Below, one piece after another: positions 18,167 to 28,118 of a stretch of 64,000 nucleotides of DNA (the first letter of the stretch is position 1; every line of letters starts with the position of its first letter). The stretch comes from Bog-473 sp963809715. Its GTDB lineage: Bacteria > Actinomycetota > Acidimicrobiia > Acidimicrobiales > RAAP-2. Where the stretch lies: assembly GCA_963809715.1 (NCBI GenBank), contig CAWEKO010000005.1, positions 186,001-250,000 of the forward strand. Reading direction: 5' to 3'. Below the pieces are notes generated by a model, which was given only the letters and a program-made list of their open reading frames with translations, had not been told where the DNA came from and made no database searches. A program made the translations under genes and the position numbers.

Positions 18167-19036
18167 TCAGCCGGTCGTCGTGGTGGAACCCGAGGCGGAC
18201 GCCGGTACCAACTTGCTGACCGCGGTTGGGTGCGCCGGAACCTTCTGGGCCACGTTCTCGCCCCACTTGGTGAAGGTCACGGTGCCGGCAATGGTCCCCT
18301 TGCTCGACGTGCCCGTGGTCTGCTCGATCGGGAGCGGCGGGCCGCTGGCCGCCACCCAGAGCGTCGAGCTGACGCTGTGGCCCGCGTTGTCACTGACCGA
18401 GCCGACGACGCCGACGGCCGATTTGCCGTCGATCGTCTTGGTCGCGCCGTAGTGGAAGGGACCGCTCATCTTGAGCTCGCCCGCCACCTGGGAGTCGAGC
18501 AGGCCCGCCACCAGCTCGCTGTAGTGCGCGTTGGCGGGGTCGAAGGAGACCCACTTGCCGCCGTACTTCTTGGCCGTCGCAGCCGAGAGGCCCATGACGT
18601 TCTTGAGGGCCGTGGGATTGCCCTTCACGTATCCAGTCGACCCGACCGAGACCACGGTCATGTGCTCGAGGGTGGACCCCTCCTTCAGCGTGAGGGTCTG
18701 GGTGCCCGACTTCACTCCGGTGTCGCCGGACACGGTGAACGCCACGTTGCCCTGTTTCGCGTGGGAGGCGTAGTGCACGCCCTGGTCGCCGACGGCGTTG
18801 ATTGCGGCCAGGTACTCGGTCTGGGCGCTGGCCGGGCGGCTCGCGCCCACGGGGGCGGCGGCGAGGCCGACGACGCCGAGCGCGGTGACCGTGGTGGCGG
18901 CCGCGGCGCCGACTGCCCGTGCTCGTCCTCGTCCTGGTGTTCCTGTCCGTGTTCGTGTCGGGGCGGTGTTGGAGCTGCGGGTGGCTTGGATCGTGGCCGC
19001 TGAATTTCGGGCGTGGTTGAGGCGCGTGAGGCGCAT
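18167..19036 (-). CDS. exported protein, first of a paralogous pair (LppX/LolA-like guess)
   Basis: An ATG at 19036 is chosen (289 residues) because it is preceded by an AGG-type site and followed by a basic, alanine-rich export signal. The mature part reads as an all-beta lipoprotein-like domain: GDTGVKSGTQTLTLKEG, VVSVGSTGYVKGNPTAL, YGGKWVSFDPANAHY, KTIDGKSAVGVVG, and a final FTKWGENV. No lipobox cysteine is seen. The next gene upstream (19165) has the same element order (ASGTQLIHLGTG, IDVIGGTSFLKANAGAL, GQWIEFSTDNSDF, RTIDGHAVDAIEG, FSSWGEPV), so the two are duplicates. The resemblance to mycobacterial LppX/LprG-like lipid carriers is only by pattern. Confidence 0.75.
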   Translation of the reverse strand: MRLTRLNHARNSAATIQATRSSNTAPTRTRTGTPGRGRARAVGAAAATTVTALGVVGLAAAPVGASRPASAQTEYLAAINAVGDQGVHYASHAKQGNVAFTVSGDTGVKSGTQTLTLKEGSTLEHMTVVSVGSTGYVKGNPTALKNVMGLSAATAKKYGGKWVSFDPANAHYSELVAGLLDSQVAGELKMSGPFHYGATKTIDGKSAVGVVGSVSDNAGHSVSSTLWVAASGPPLPIEQTTGTSSKGTIAGTVTFTKWGENVAQKVPAHPTAVSKLVPASASGSTTTTG

Positions 19037-19164
19037 GACCTGGGCTCTCCCTAGGGGATCGTGGGAGGGTGGCGCAGGAATGGCCGCCCGTCCCGTCAGA
19101 TGCAGCCATTGTCGCACGGCCTGCGGCGCCGGAGGGATCGCCGGGACCTGGTCAGGTCGGGGGG

Positions 19165-19947
19165 TCAGACGGTATTGGTGTGACCGATGGTGATGCTGGC
19201 CTGGGGGGCCTTCGGGCGCACAGGTTCGCCCCAGGATGAGAAGACGATGTGCTCGGCCGCCGTTCTCTGCCCTTGCGCGTTCAGCGAGTCCACCTCGACG
19301 GGGAGGTGGCGCCCGTCGGCCCTCACGTAGAGAACGACGGGCACGGACTTGTGGCCGAGCGTCTGCTTGCCCTCGATGGCGTCGACGGCGTGACCGTCGA
19401 TCGTGCGCGAGTGACCCAACTTCAGAGATCCCTTCAACGCCAGTTCATTGGACAGATCGGTCGAGCGCACGCCCGCCACGATGGCGGAGAAGTCGCTGTT
19501 GTCGGTCGAGAACTCGATCCACTGGCCGGCGGCGTCGGTGGCTTCGGCGGCGCTGAAACCGGCGAGCGCCTTGAGCGCGCCGGCGTTGGCCTTGAGAAAC
19601 GACGTGCCGCCGATGACGTCGATGGTGGCGCTGTTGTTGAGGGCGTTGCCGGTACCCAGGTGAATGAGCTGCGTACCCGAGGCCGGTCCGGCGTCACCCG
19701 TCTCGGCCAGGGTCATCTTGGACTGGGTCGAGGAAGAGACGTAGTGGACGTACCACGACTTCGTGGTGGCCAGGGCGTCCTTGTAGAGGGTGTGGGCGTT
19801 GAGGTCCGACGCCGTGGCCGACGCCGGCGTCACGAGGAGTGCTGCGGCGGCGGCCCCGATCGTGAGTGCCGCGACCAGGCCGAAGGCGGTCGACCCGACA
19901 CCGGCGCCGACTCTGACAGGTCGGGCCACCAACCATCTGACCCGCAA
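19165..19947 (-). CDS. exported protein, second of the paralogous pair
   Basis: A TTG start at 19947 is preferred over the GTG at 19965, because the strong GGAAAGGGGAGG ribosome-binding sequence would otherwise lie inside the coding region. The roughly 260-residue product has an N-terminal hydrophobic export segment ending near LVTPASATA. Its beta-rich mature domain follows the same order of motifs as the protein encoded at 18167. It is tandem with and upstream of that gene, 128 bases apart, and probably co-transcribed. Function unknown; a periplasmic or cell-wall lipid- or ligand-binding role is inference. Confidence 0.73.
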   Translation of the reverse strand: MRVRWLVARPVRVGAGVGSTAFGLVAALTIGAAAAALLVTPASATASDLNAHTLYKDALATTKSWYVHYVSSSTQSKMTLAETGDAGPASGTQLIHLGTGNALNNSATIDVIGGTSFLKANAGALKALAGFSAAEATDAAGQWIEFSTDNSDFSAIVAGVRSTDLSNELALKGSLKLGHSRTIDGHAVDAIEGKQTLGHKSVPVVLYVRADGRHLPVEVDSLNAQGQRTAAEHIVFSSWGEPVRPKAPQASITIGHTNTV

Positions 19948-20140
19948 CGGGCCTCCCCTTTCCACGTCCCCTCGGAGGTGTCAGCTTCGCACGTCGCTGT
20001 CGGGGGTCGGGATCGCGTCCTGATGGTCCGCCTGGACCCGCCTGGATGCGCCTGGATCAGCCTGATTCCGCTCGTACCTTTTCGTGGCCGGAGGGACCGT
20101 TCTCCGCGGGTCAGCGGTCCGGATGAGGATCCACGTCCTA

Positions 20141-20154
20141 CGAACACATGTTCG
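20141..20154. promoter_or_regulatory. LexA (SOS) box upstream of recA
   Basis: CGAACACATGTTCG is a perfect 14-base palindrome matching the actinobacterial/Bacillus-type LexA operator CGAAC-N4-GTTCG. It lies 146 bases before the recA start in the 352-base gap after the exported-protein gene, so recA is predicted to be DNA-damage inducible. The gap holds no other gene I can support. Confidence 0.93.
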
Positions 20155-20299
20155 TTATGCTGCCCGACAGGCAGCTGCCGAGGCGTCACACCCTCTCCGT
20201 AGGGTGGCGCCAGGCCGGTCTGGAACCGGCAGCGGCGCGGCCAGAGGTCGAAAAAGACGAAGCAGACAAGCAGAGAAAGAGCAAAAGAGAGGGAGAAAG

Positions 20300-21358
<1,059 letters not shown>

Positions 21359-21483
21359 GTCTTATCCCGCCTCTCACGGCAACGAAGCCCCCGGAACGGT
21401 CACCGAACTCCCTCAGGTGGCCAGGTCCGGGGTGCTTCGCGTCCGGGACCGGGCGCGTCCAGGATCCGGAGCAGAATGGAGCG

Positions 21484-22440
21484 ATGCCATCCTCCCTGAC
21501 GTGGAAGCGGCGCGTCTACCGGGTCTTCGACCGGGTGGTGCCGACGGTGCCCTTCCGCTACCTGGCGCCGAAGCAATCGGTGCGTATGGCATTCAACGTG
21601 ATCCTCGACCGTGAACCCGACGCAGCGGGCGGGGCCGAGTACACGGCCAAGTTGGCCGAGGGCGAGCTGTCACGGCACGGCGTAGCCGAGGCGCTGGCCC
21701 ACTCCGAGGAGTTCCGGCGCCGGGTGCCGATCGGCAACGTGCTGCTCTCGATGCACGTCAGCCGGAGCCAATTCGTGGCCGGATTGCCCCGGGCGGCCCG
21801 CATCCTCGACCTGGGCGGCACGCACCAGGGTCTGGCCGACGGCGCGCTCGTCCACCTCGGGTATCCCTATGCCTTCGAACAGCTGGTGGTGGTCGATCTG
21901 CCGGTCGAGGAGCGCGACGAGATCTACCAGGGTGGATCGGCGGGTCAGTCCGTCCAGTCGGAGTTGGGACCGGTCGAGTTCGCCTTCCACTCCATGGTCG
22001 ACCTGAGCCGATACGCCGACGACTCGTTCGACATGGTCTACAGCGGACAGTCGATTGAACACGTGAGCCAGGAAGACGGCGACTCGGTGGTGCGTGAGGC
22101 CTATCGAGTCTTGGCCCCGGGCGGTTGGCTCTGCGTGGACACACCGAATGGCCCCGTGTGGCGCCTGCGCTCTGACGTGCCCATGAACCACGACCACAAG
22201 ATCGAGTACGCCGCGGGGGAGCTCGTCGACAAGCTGACGAAAGCCGGCTTCGAGATTGCCGAGTGCAAGGGCCTCAACTTGATGCGGCGGGGCGTGGCGT
22301 CCGGGGTGTTCGATGAGGCGGAGGCCAGCGCGAACCCCGGCGTCTTTGCCGCTGCCGACGAGTGTCTGTTGCTGGCGGTGGTGGCCCGGAAGCCGACCAC
22401 CGGTCGTGGCGGCCCTACGGCTACGGCTACGGCGTCGTGA
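21484..22440 (+). CDS. DUF4214 plus class I SAM-dependent methyltransferase
   Basis: A 318-residue protein. Residues 38-80 match the DUF4214 pattern (ILDREPDAAGGAEYTAKL then HSEEFRRR), a module found on proteins of surface-sugar synthesis. The C-terminal part is a Methyltransf_11-like domain: ARILDLGG as the SAM-binding glycine loop, DDSFDMVYSGQSIEHV, and REAYRVLAPGGWLCVDTPN. It probably methylates a glycan or a nucleotide-sugar product. The 3' end overlaps the convergent DUF3048 gene by 14 bases. Confidence 0.82.
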   Translation: MPSSLTWKRRVYRVFDRVVPTVPFRYLAPKQSVRMAFNVILDREPDAAGGAEYTAKLAEGELSRHGVAEALAHSEEFRRRVPIGNVLLSMHVSRSQFVAGLPRAARILDLGGTHQGLADGALVHLGYPYAFEQLVVVDLPVEERDEIYQGGSAGQSVQSELGPVEFAFHSMVDLSRYADDSFDMVYSGQSIEHVSQEDGDSVVREAYRVLAPGGWLCVDTPNGPVWRLRSDVPMNHDHKIEYAAGELVDKLTKAGFEIAECKGLNLMRRGVASGVFDEAEASANPGVFAAADECLLLAVVARKPTTGRGGPTATATAS

Positions 22441-23515
22441 CGGCCTGGATGGAGTTGGGTACGTACTCGACCCAGGTCTGACCCGGCTGCATCGGGATCA
22501 CGGCGCCGGTTGCGTCGACGTACTGAGTGGGCGACCCGAGCGTGGTGCGGTGCCAGGTGGCCGGATAAGCCATGCCGTTCCTGTAGATCACGGCGGTCCC
22601 GCTGGCGTCGGGGTACAGGTCGGCTTGAACCTCCAGGCCGCCTTGTGAGTTTTCGGCCCAGGGCCCGTGGCTGATCTGGACGTACTGCACGACGACGCTG
22701 GCGGCGGCGTTCTGGGCGCCGTTTTGGAGGGTGTCGGGGGTGGTCCCGTTGTAGAAGCGCTGGAAGAGCTGGGAGGTCGGGTTGTACTTCCAGGTGACGT
22801 TCGAGGTGCCCGAGAAGTTGATGTTGACGGTCGAGACCGGGGTGCCTCCCGCTGGGACCTCGTTCGAGTACGTGAAGAGTGGTGCCGGCGGCGTGGTCAT
22901 GGTGGGGTGGGTCCCGTAGACGGCCGGGGTCGAAGTGAAGTCCGCATCGGGGGCAACCTGGCCGGCCGGGTGGATCATGATCGACGGGAGGTTGCCCAGG
23001 TCGACGTTGACGATCGGCGAGGAGTTGAGGTTGGCCAGGACGGGGTTGATCCCGCCTACGTGGACCTCGAGCGGTGTCCCGAGTTGGCCCAGAATGCCGA
23101 TGTCGATGTTGCGAGCCGACCGGACGGGCCCGACCAGGGCGACGTCCTGGCACTGGAAGACCGCGGCGTAGCGGGTGATGCCGCCCTCGACGGGTTCCTC
23201 GAAGACGATGTCGGCCTTGTCCATCCCGACTTGGTGTGGTCGGGCAGCGGGGTAGTTGTCGATCTTGACCGCCAGTGCAGGGCGCTGAGGGACCTGGCCA
23301 TTCGGGGCGGGCGCACCGGTGAGCGGGCAGTTCGGCGGCGGGGTCGTCGTCGTCGGCGGCGAGGTGGTCGTGGTCGGCTTCTTGAGCGGAGCGGCGGCCG
23401 TGCGCGCAGGCGACGAGCAGGCACTGAGCAGCAGTCCGGCGAGGCCGATCGCGCCGAGGACGCCTAGGGCGAGCGGTTGGCGCGCCCGGGGGCGGAATTG
23501 GTCTGATCTGGTCAT
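22427..23515 (-). CDS. DUF3048 lipoprotein (YerB-like)
   Basis: A 362-residue lipoprotein with a signal peptide ending in the lipobox LLSAC, the cysteine near residue 33. A threonine/proline linker (TTTTSPPTTTT) follows, then the DUF3048 domain: ALAVKIDNYPAARPHQVGMDKADIVFEE (residues about 80-107), ITRYAAVFQ and VGPVRSARNIDI. The C-terminal part matches the DUF3048 second domain (AVIYRNGMAYPATWHR, then MQPGQTWVEYVP). YerB-type proteins are widespread in Gram-positive bacteria; their function is unknown. It is convergent with and slightly overlaps the methyltransferase gene. Confidence 0.88.
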   Translation of the reverse strand: MTRSDQFRPRARQPLALGVLGAIGLAGLLLSACSSPARTAAAPLKKPTTTTSPPTTTTPPPNCPLTGAPAPNGQVPQRPALAVKIDNYPAARPHQVGMDKADIVFEEPVEGGITRYAAVFQCQDVALVGPVRSARNIDIGILGQLGTPLEVHVGGINPVLANLNSSPIVNVDLGNLPSIMIHPAGQVAPDADFTSTPAVYGTHPTMTTPPAPLFTYSNEVPAGGTPVSTVNINFSGTSNVTWKYNPTSQLFQRFYNGTTPDTLQNGAQNAAASVVVQYVQISHGPWAENSQGGLEVQADLYPDASGTAVIYRNGMAYPATWHRTTLGSPTQYVDATGAVIPMQPGQTWVEYVPNSIQAVTTP

Positions 23516-23712
23516 CTCTGGGGGTCGATGGTAGGGGGATGGAAGTCGGAAGTGGTGTCACGCATGTGGATTTGGCGTGCCTGGTCATACGTCGGCGAGT
23601 CGTTCGGAGTGGCGACAGGGTAGGGCCCGTCGGGCCTCGAGGCCAGGCAGGACGGCAGAGGTGTCTGTGGTTCGGGCAGGTCGGTCGGTTGCGGCCGTGA
23701 CTCGCCGGCTGC

Positions 23713-25428
23713 TCAAGCCGAATTTGTCGTGGCCGCTCCGCCGGCGGTGGCCGCGGAGCCGGTGTAGACCTCTGCCCAGTTTCCGGCAGAGCGGCCGTGA
23801 CTGACCGCCGGACCGAGGCCGAAGCGACCGTAGAGGTTCTCCATGGCCCGGTTGATCTCGTCGGTGACGCCGGGAAACGGGCCGGGCACGACGTTCGGGT
23901 AGATGACGCCGGTGGTCGACAGCAGCGAGACGAACGAGGCGGACCCGGCCGAGAACACGCCGCCGCCGTTGCCGGGAGCCGTGTAGTAGGTCATGTCGGA
24001 CCAGTTCGACTGGCCGGGGACCGGGGAGTGAGCGATGAGGTCGACGTTTTTCGGACCGGGCATGGCGGGAACGAAGCGGTCGTACTCACCGAGGATCGTC
24101 GTGGGAAACGCATGGCCGTCCTCCAGGTTGCAGCCGTTCCAGAACCAGGTGGAGCCGTCCGTCACGATGAGGTCGGCTTTGGCCCCGACGGACTGGTACA
24201 TGGAACCGATCAGATTCGACTCTGGGTTGTTCACCGGAGCCTGGTCCCAGTTGACCGTGGTCAGCGCCGGTTGTTCCGAGGCGATGGGGTCCTCGGTCGC
24301 GTCCTTGTAACAGACCTGGAGGCGGTTTGGTCCGACCGACGTCGCCTGTAGTCGGATCTGGCGGTAGCACGCGTTGGCACCGAGAAAGGCGACGTTCACC
24401 CCGCCGGCGACGGCGGAAGCAGTGGCGTCGCGCATCGGCTTCGACCAGTACTCGTCGTGTCCCATGCTGAAGAGGCAGCGGTGGTTGGCCAGCAATTGGG
24501 GTCGGGCGTGCAAGTCGACGTCGGTCCAATAGGTGACGTCGGCACCGAGCCGCTCGAGCTGGAAGACCAAGGGGAGTTCGTTCCCCACGAAATCGGCCGC
24601 TCCCGACGCCCACGTCTGGGGGTAGGGGCGGTCGAAGGAAACGGCACGGGCCCGATTTTCGAAGTTCTGGCCTCCCGTGCCGGTGCGCCCGTAGTACAGG
24701 CTGTACTCGCCGTAGAGGTTGTAGGCCTGCCACGTCGTCACGCTGTTCTGCATGACGTAGGCAGCCTTGGACGAGTCGTCCCGCACCGTGAGCGGGACGA
24801 ACTGCTCTTGGCCGCCGTTGCCGACCAACTTGAGCAGGTAGCAGCCCGGCGGCCATTCCTTGGTGATGCTGATGGTCATGGTGGGCGACCACGGACAGGA
24901 CACCGTGCCGATTCCCGGAGAGACGACCGGGGGCGGCTGCGCCCGTGCCCGCACCATGTCGCTCTGCCAGACCAGCCGTCCTCCCAGGCCCTGGTAGTAG
25001 CCCATTCGGTAGGCCTGGACCTGTACCGCCTGCGCCGTCGTGTTCACGAACAGTGCAACATCGTTGCCGTGGACTGCGCTGACCTGGCTGGCGAAACCCT
25101 CGAGCGTGTGGTCGGGCTGGACGTGGGAGCAGACCCAGTTGAGCGTGCCGCGCTTGGCGTTCTCCGCCACGATCCAGGGCGCTGTCGGAATGACGACACC
25201 GCTGGCCAGCTTCTTGTTGACCACGGCCGGTGGCGTCTTCTTCTTGCCGGGGCGTTTGGGCTGGGCGGGCAGGCTTCGGGCGGGCGGCTTCTTCGGTTGG
25301 ACAGCGATGACCATGCCGGCGGCGCCGAAAGCGGAGAATTGGAGGAACTTCCGGCGGTCGAGACGGCCGTCCTCAGGTGGCGATGCATCAGCGGAGGGGA
25401 AATTGCCGTCCGGTGGGAGCGGCTGCAC
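23713..25428 (-). CDS. TAT-exported N,N-dimethylformamidase beta-subunit-like protein
   Basis: A 571-residue protein with a twin-arginine signal (DRRKFLQFSAFGAAG at residues 23-37) followed by a lysine/proline-rich linker. The body resembles the C-terminal part of the N,N-dimethylformamidase large subunit: MGYYQGLGGRLV, TWQAYNLYGEYSLYYG, YWTDVDLHA and the conserved MGHDEYWSKPMRDA. In dimethylformamidase this subunit holds the metal and active site. Exported stand-alone homologues are common in actinobacteria and have no known substrate. No small-subunit gene is nearby. Divergent from the acyltransferase gene at 25513. Confidence 0.8.
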   Translation of the reverse strand: MQPLPPDGNFPSADASPPEDGRLDRRKFLQFSAFGAAGMVIAVQPKKPPARSLPAQPKRPGKKKTPPAVVNKKLASGVVIPTAPWIVAENAKRGTLNWVCSHVQPDHTLEGFASQVSAVHGNDVALFVNTTAQAVQVQAYRMGYYQGLGGRLVWQSDMVRARAQPPPVVSPGIGTVSCPWSPTMTISITKEWPPGCYLLKLVGNGGQEQFVPLTVRDDSSKAAYVMQNSVTTWQAYNLYGEYSLYYGRTGTGGQNFENRARAVSFDRPYPQTWASGAADFVGNELPLVFQLERLGADVTYWTDVDLHARPQLLANHRCLFSMGHDEYWSKPMRDATASAVAGGVNVAFLGANACYRQIRLQATSVGPNRLQVCYKDATEDPIASEQPALTTVNWDQAPVNNPESNLIGSMYQSVGAKADLIVTDGSTWFWNGCNLEDGHAFPTTILGEYDRFVPAMPGPKNVDLIAHSPVPGQSNWSDMTYYTAPGNGGGVFSAGSASFVSLLSTTGVIYPNVVPGPFPGVTDEINRAMENLYGRFGLGPAVSHGRSAGNWAEVYTGSAATAGGAATTNSA

Positions 25429-25512
25429 GCCAGAAGTTTACCCGGGAGCCGGACACGGGCTCTTGCGCTTGCTCGTCGGGGCGTCGGTCCGGCACTCCCC
25501 TACCATTCCGGA

Positions 25513-26175
25513 GTGACCTGGGTCCGTTCGATCCCTCGCCCGCTCCGACAGCTGCTGTCCCGCTTCGTGCACGCGGCCTGGGAGGCCGCGGGTGAGCTCG
25601 GTGCCATCGGTCCTGACGACCCCCGTGGTCGTCGCTTCGGCCGGATGGGCCGAAGTGCGTGCGTGATCTTCCCCCAAGGGGCGATTTACAACGAGCACCT
25701 GATTCACATCGGGGACGAGACGATCATCGGCCCCGGAACGAGCCTCACCGCTGGGATGGCCCCGGGGCAGGTCATGCCGACCGACCCGGTGGTCTCCATC
25801 GGCAGCCGTTGCCTCATCGGGCGGGGCTCGCACATCGTCGGTCACTGGGAAGTCGTGCTCGGTGACGACATTCAGACGGGGCCTTACGTCTACATCACGG
25901 ACCAGAACCACAACTATCTCGACCCGGTCGAGCCGATCGGTCGTCAATGGCCGACGGAGGCCGCCGTGCGGATCGGTTCGGGCAGTTGGTTGGGGGCGAA
26001 TGCGGTGATCCTCCCCGGGGCGCAGATTGGCGAGCACGTCGTCGTTGCCGCCGGCGCCGTGGTGCGCGGCGACATCCCCGACCGCTGCGTCGTGGCCGGG
26101 GTGCCGGCGCGCATCGTGCGGCGTTGGGTCGAGGGCCAGGGCTGGGTGGACGAGAAGGACCTGGCCCTGCCATGA
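25513..26175 (+). CDS. hexapeptide-repeat (LbH) acyltransferase
   Basis: A 220-residue protein starting at GTG; upstream codons in this frame belong to the shadow of the opposite gene. It has the left-handed beta-helix repeats of the LacA/WbbJ type: IGDETIIGPGTSL, IGSRCLIGRGSHI, LGDDIQTGPYVYITDQNH and IGSGSWLGANAVILPGAQIG, ending in the usual VVAAGAVVRGDIPDRCVVAGVPA. Such trimers transfer acetyl or similar groups to sugars, using a histidine near the middle (the DQNH segment). The stop overlaps the serB start by ATGA. Confidence 0.9.
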   Translation: MTWVRSIPRPLRQLLSRFVHAAWEAAGELGAIGPDDPRGRRFGRMGRSACVIFPQGAIYNEHLIHIGDETIIGPGTSLTAGMAPGQVMPTDPVVSIGSRCLIGRGSHIVGHWEVVLGDDIQTGPYVYITDQNHNYLDPVEPIGRQWPTEAAVRIGSGSWLGANAVILPGAQIGEHVVVAAGAVVRGDIPDRCVVAGVPARIVRRWVEGQGWVDEKDLALP

Positions 26176-27386
26176 CGGGATCGCCGCTGGCTTCGACCCT
26201 GCCGTTCCTGCTGACGGTGAGCGGCCAGGACGGACCCGGCATCTCAGAGCGACTCTTCGCCGCGTTGGCCGAACGAAAGGTCGCGGTGGAGGACGTGGAA
26301 CAGGTCCGCGTCCACGGACACCTGTTGTTGTGCGTCGAGGTGTCAGTGCGGACGGACGAGGTCGACGACGTCCGCGTCGCGCTGGCGCGGTGGTTGACCG
26401 GATGGGGAGTGCAGGTGTCGATCGACCCGTTGGTCGATGCCGACCAGGGCGGCGATCCCGAGCACCACACCGTCACCGTGTTGGCTCCCGAGATCGATGC
26501 CGGGACGCTCGAAGCGGTGACCGGTCGAGTTGCCGCGTGCGGAGGCAACATCGAGCGCATCGTGCGGCTGGCCGCCTACCCGGTGCACAGCTACGAGCTG
26601 ACCGTGGCCGGCGCCAACCTCGAGCAGCTGCGCCGTACTCTCGCAGCGGAGGCAGCGACCCGTCAGGTCGACGTCGCCGTGCAGGTGGCGGGACTGCATC
26701 GGCGGGCCAAGCACCTGATCGTGATGGACGCGGACTCCACCCTGCTCCAGGGCGAGGTCATCGATCTCTTGGCCGAGCGGCGCGGGTGCGGCGAAGAGGT
26801 GGCGGCCGTCACGGCGGCGGCCATGGCGGGGGAGCTCGACTTCGAGGACGCCCTCCGGCGCCGGGTGGCTCTGTTGGCCGGTCTGCACCGGGAGGATCTG
26901 CTCGCCGTGCGCGAGAGGATCGTGCTGACCCCTGGCGCACGAACGCTGGTGCGCACGCTCAAGCGGTTGGGCTATGAGCTGGCCGTGGTCAGTGGCGGTT
27001 TCACCCAGGTCATAGCGCCTCTGGTCGAGAGCATGGGGATCGACCACCTGGCCGCCAACGAGCTGGCGGTCGAGGACGATGTGCTCACCGGCGAGCTGAA
27101 GGGCTCCGTGGTGGACCGTGCCGGCAAGGCGGCGGCCCTCGTGCGCTTTGCCGAGGATGCCGGCGTGCCGCTGCCCCGCACCATTGCCGTGGGCGACGGC
27201 GCCAACGACATCGACATGCTGGCGGTGGCCGGTCTCGGGATCGCCTTCAATGCCAAGCCGATGGTGCGCGAGGCTGCCGATACCTCGGTGAACGTGCCCT
27301 ACCTCGATGCGATCCTGTTCCTGCTCGGCATCTCGCGGGGGGACGTCGAGCGGGCCGATCGCCTTGACACGATGGCGACCTCGTGA
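26172..27386 (+). CDS. serB: phosphoserine phosphatase SerB with tandem ACT domains
   Basis: A 404-residue enzyme for the last step of serine synthesis. Two ACT domains (about residues 10-90 and 98-172) precede the HAD phosphatase domain. Motif I is MDADSTLLQGE with nucleophile D186, motif II lies in VVSGGFTQV, and the magnesium motif is VGDGANDIDML. The arrangement matches mycobacterial SerB2, whose ACT domains mediate allosteric control by serine. It overlaps both neighbours, the acyltransferase and the TrhA gene, so all three are translationally coupled. Confidence 0.95.
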   Translation: MTGSPLASTLPFLLTVSGQDGPGISERLFAALAERKVAVEDVEQVRVHGHLLLCVEVSVRTDEVDDVRVALARWLTGWGVQVSIDPLVDADQGGDPEHHTVTVLAPEIDAGTLEAVTGRVAACGGNIERIVRLAAYPVHSYELTVAGANLEQLRRTLAAEAATRQVDVAVQVAGLHRRAKHLIVMDADSTLLQGEVIDLLAERRGCGEEVAAVTAAAMAGELDFEDALRRRVALLAGLHREDLLAVRERIVLTPGARTLVRTLKRLGYELAVVSGGFTQVIAPLVESMGIDHLAANELAVEDDVLTGELKGSVVDRAGKAAALVRFAEDAGVPLPRTIAVGDGANDIDMLAVAGLGIAFNAKPMVREAADTSVNVPYLDAILFLLGISRGDVERADRLDTMATS

Positions 27387-28066
27387 CGGTGCTGGCCCAG
27401 GGCGAGCAGGGACGAGTCGCCGACAACCGGGGCAACCGGCCCCTTCTGCGCGGCTGGCTCCACGTCGCTGCCTTCTTGGGCTGGCTGATCGGAGGGCCGT
27501 TCCTGGTCGCCGCTGCACCCGATACGGCGGCCACGGTGCTCCTCTCCGTCTACGTGGCGAGCCAGCTGGTGATGTTCGGAACGAGTGCGGCCTTTCATCG
27601 GATCCCGTGGTCGGCCTCCGCCTGGCGCCGGATGCGGCGGGCCGATCACAGCGCCATTTTCGTGGGCATTGCCGGCACCACGACGGCGGTGGTCGGTCTG
27701 TCGCTGACCGGATGGGCCGAGATCCTGGTCCTGACGCTGGCCTGGGCCGGCGCCGCGGCCGGAGTCACCCTGCGCCAGGCCTGGCTGGATGCACCGCAGT
27801 GGGTTGTGGCCATTCCCTACGTGCTCGTGGGTTGGTGTCCCATCGTCGTAGCGCCGCAGCTGGTGCGCGCCCTCGGTGGGGTGGGTTTCGCCATCGTGGT
27901 CCTGGCCGGGCTGGTCGACACGGCAGGAGCACTGGTCTATGCCAGCAAGCGCCCTGATCCGTGGCCCCGAGTGTTCGGCTTCCATGAGGTGTTCCACACC
28001 TGCACGGTGGTTGGAGCCGCGATGTTCGCCTACGTCGTGGCGTTCATCGCATTGCCCCGCTACTGA
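27383..28066 (+). CDS. TrhA/hemolysin III (PAQR-type) membrane protein
   Basis: A 227-residue protein with about seven hydrophobic helices. The family's metal-site residues are in SAAFHR (near residue 73), ADHSAIF (near 92) and the C-terminal GFHEVFH (near 200). Bacterial members (YqfA/TrhA) affect membrane energetics and fluidity; the old name hemolysin III is misleading. The GTG start overlaps the serB stop (GTGA). Confidence 0.9.
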   Translation: MTVLAQGEQGRVADNRGNRPLLRGWLHVAAFLGWLIGGPFLVAAAPDTAATVLLSVYVASQLVMFGTSAAFHRIPWSASAWRRMRRADHSAIFVGIAGTTTAVVGLSLTGWAEILVLTLAWAGAAAGVTLRQAWLDAPQWVVAIPYVLVGWCPIVVAPQLVRALGGVGFAIVVLAGLVDTAGALVYASKRPDPWPRVFGFHEVFHTCTVVGAAMFAYVVAFIALPRY

Positions 28067-28118
28067 CTTTCCGGCTGTCGTCGCGCACGGTCTCGTCGGC
28101 GGCGACCGTTTATCAGTA

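Noticed and set aside
24457..25512. Long N-terminal extension of the hexapeptide acyltransferase
   Set aside because: The upstream part is antisense to the dimethylformamidase-like gene; the family length fits the GTG at 25513.
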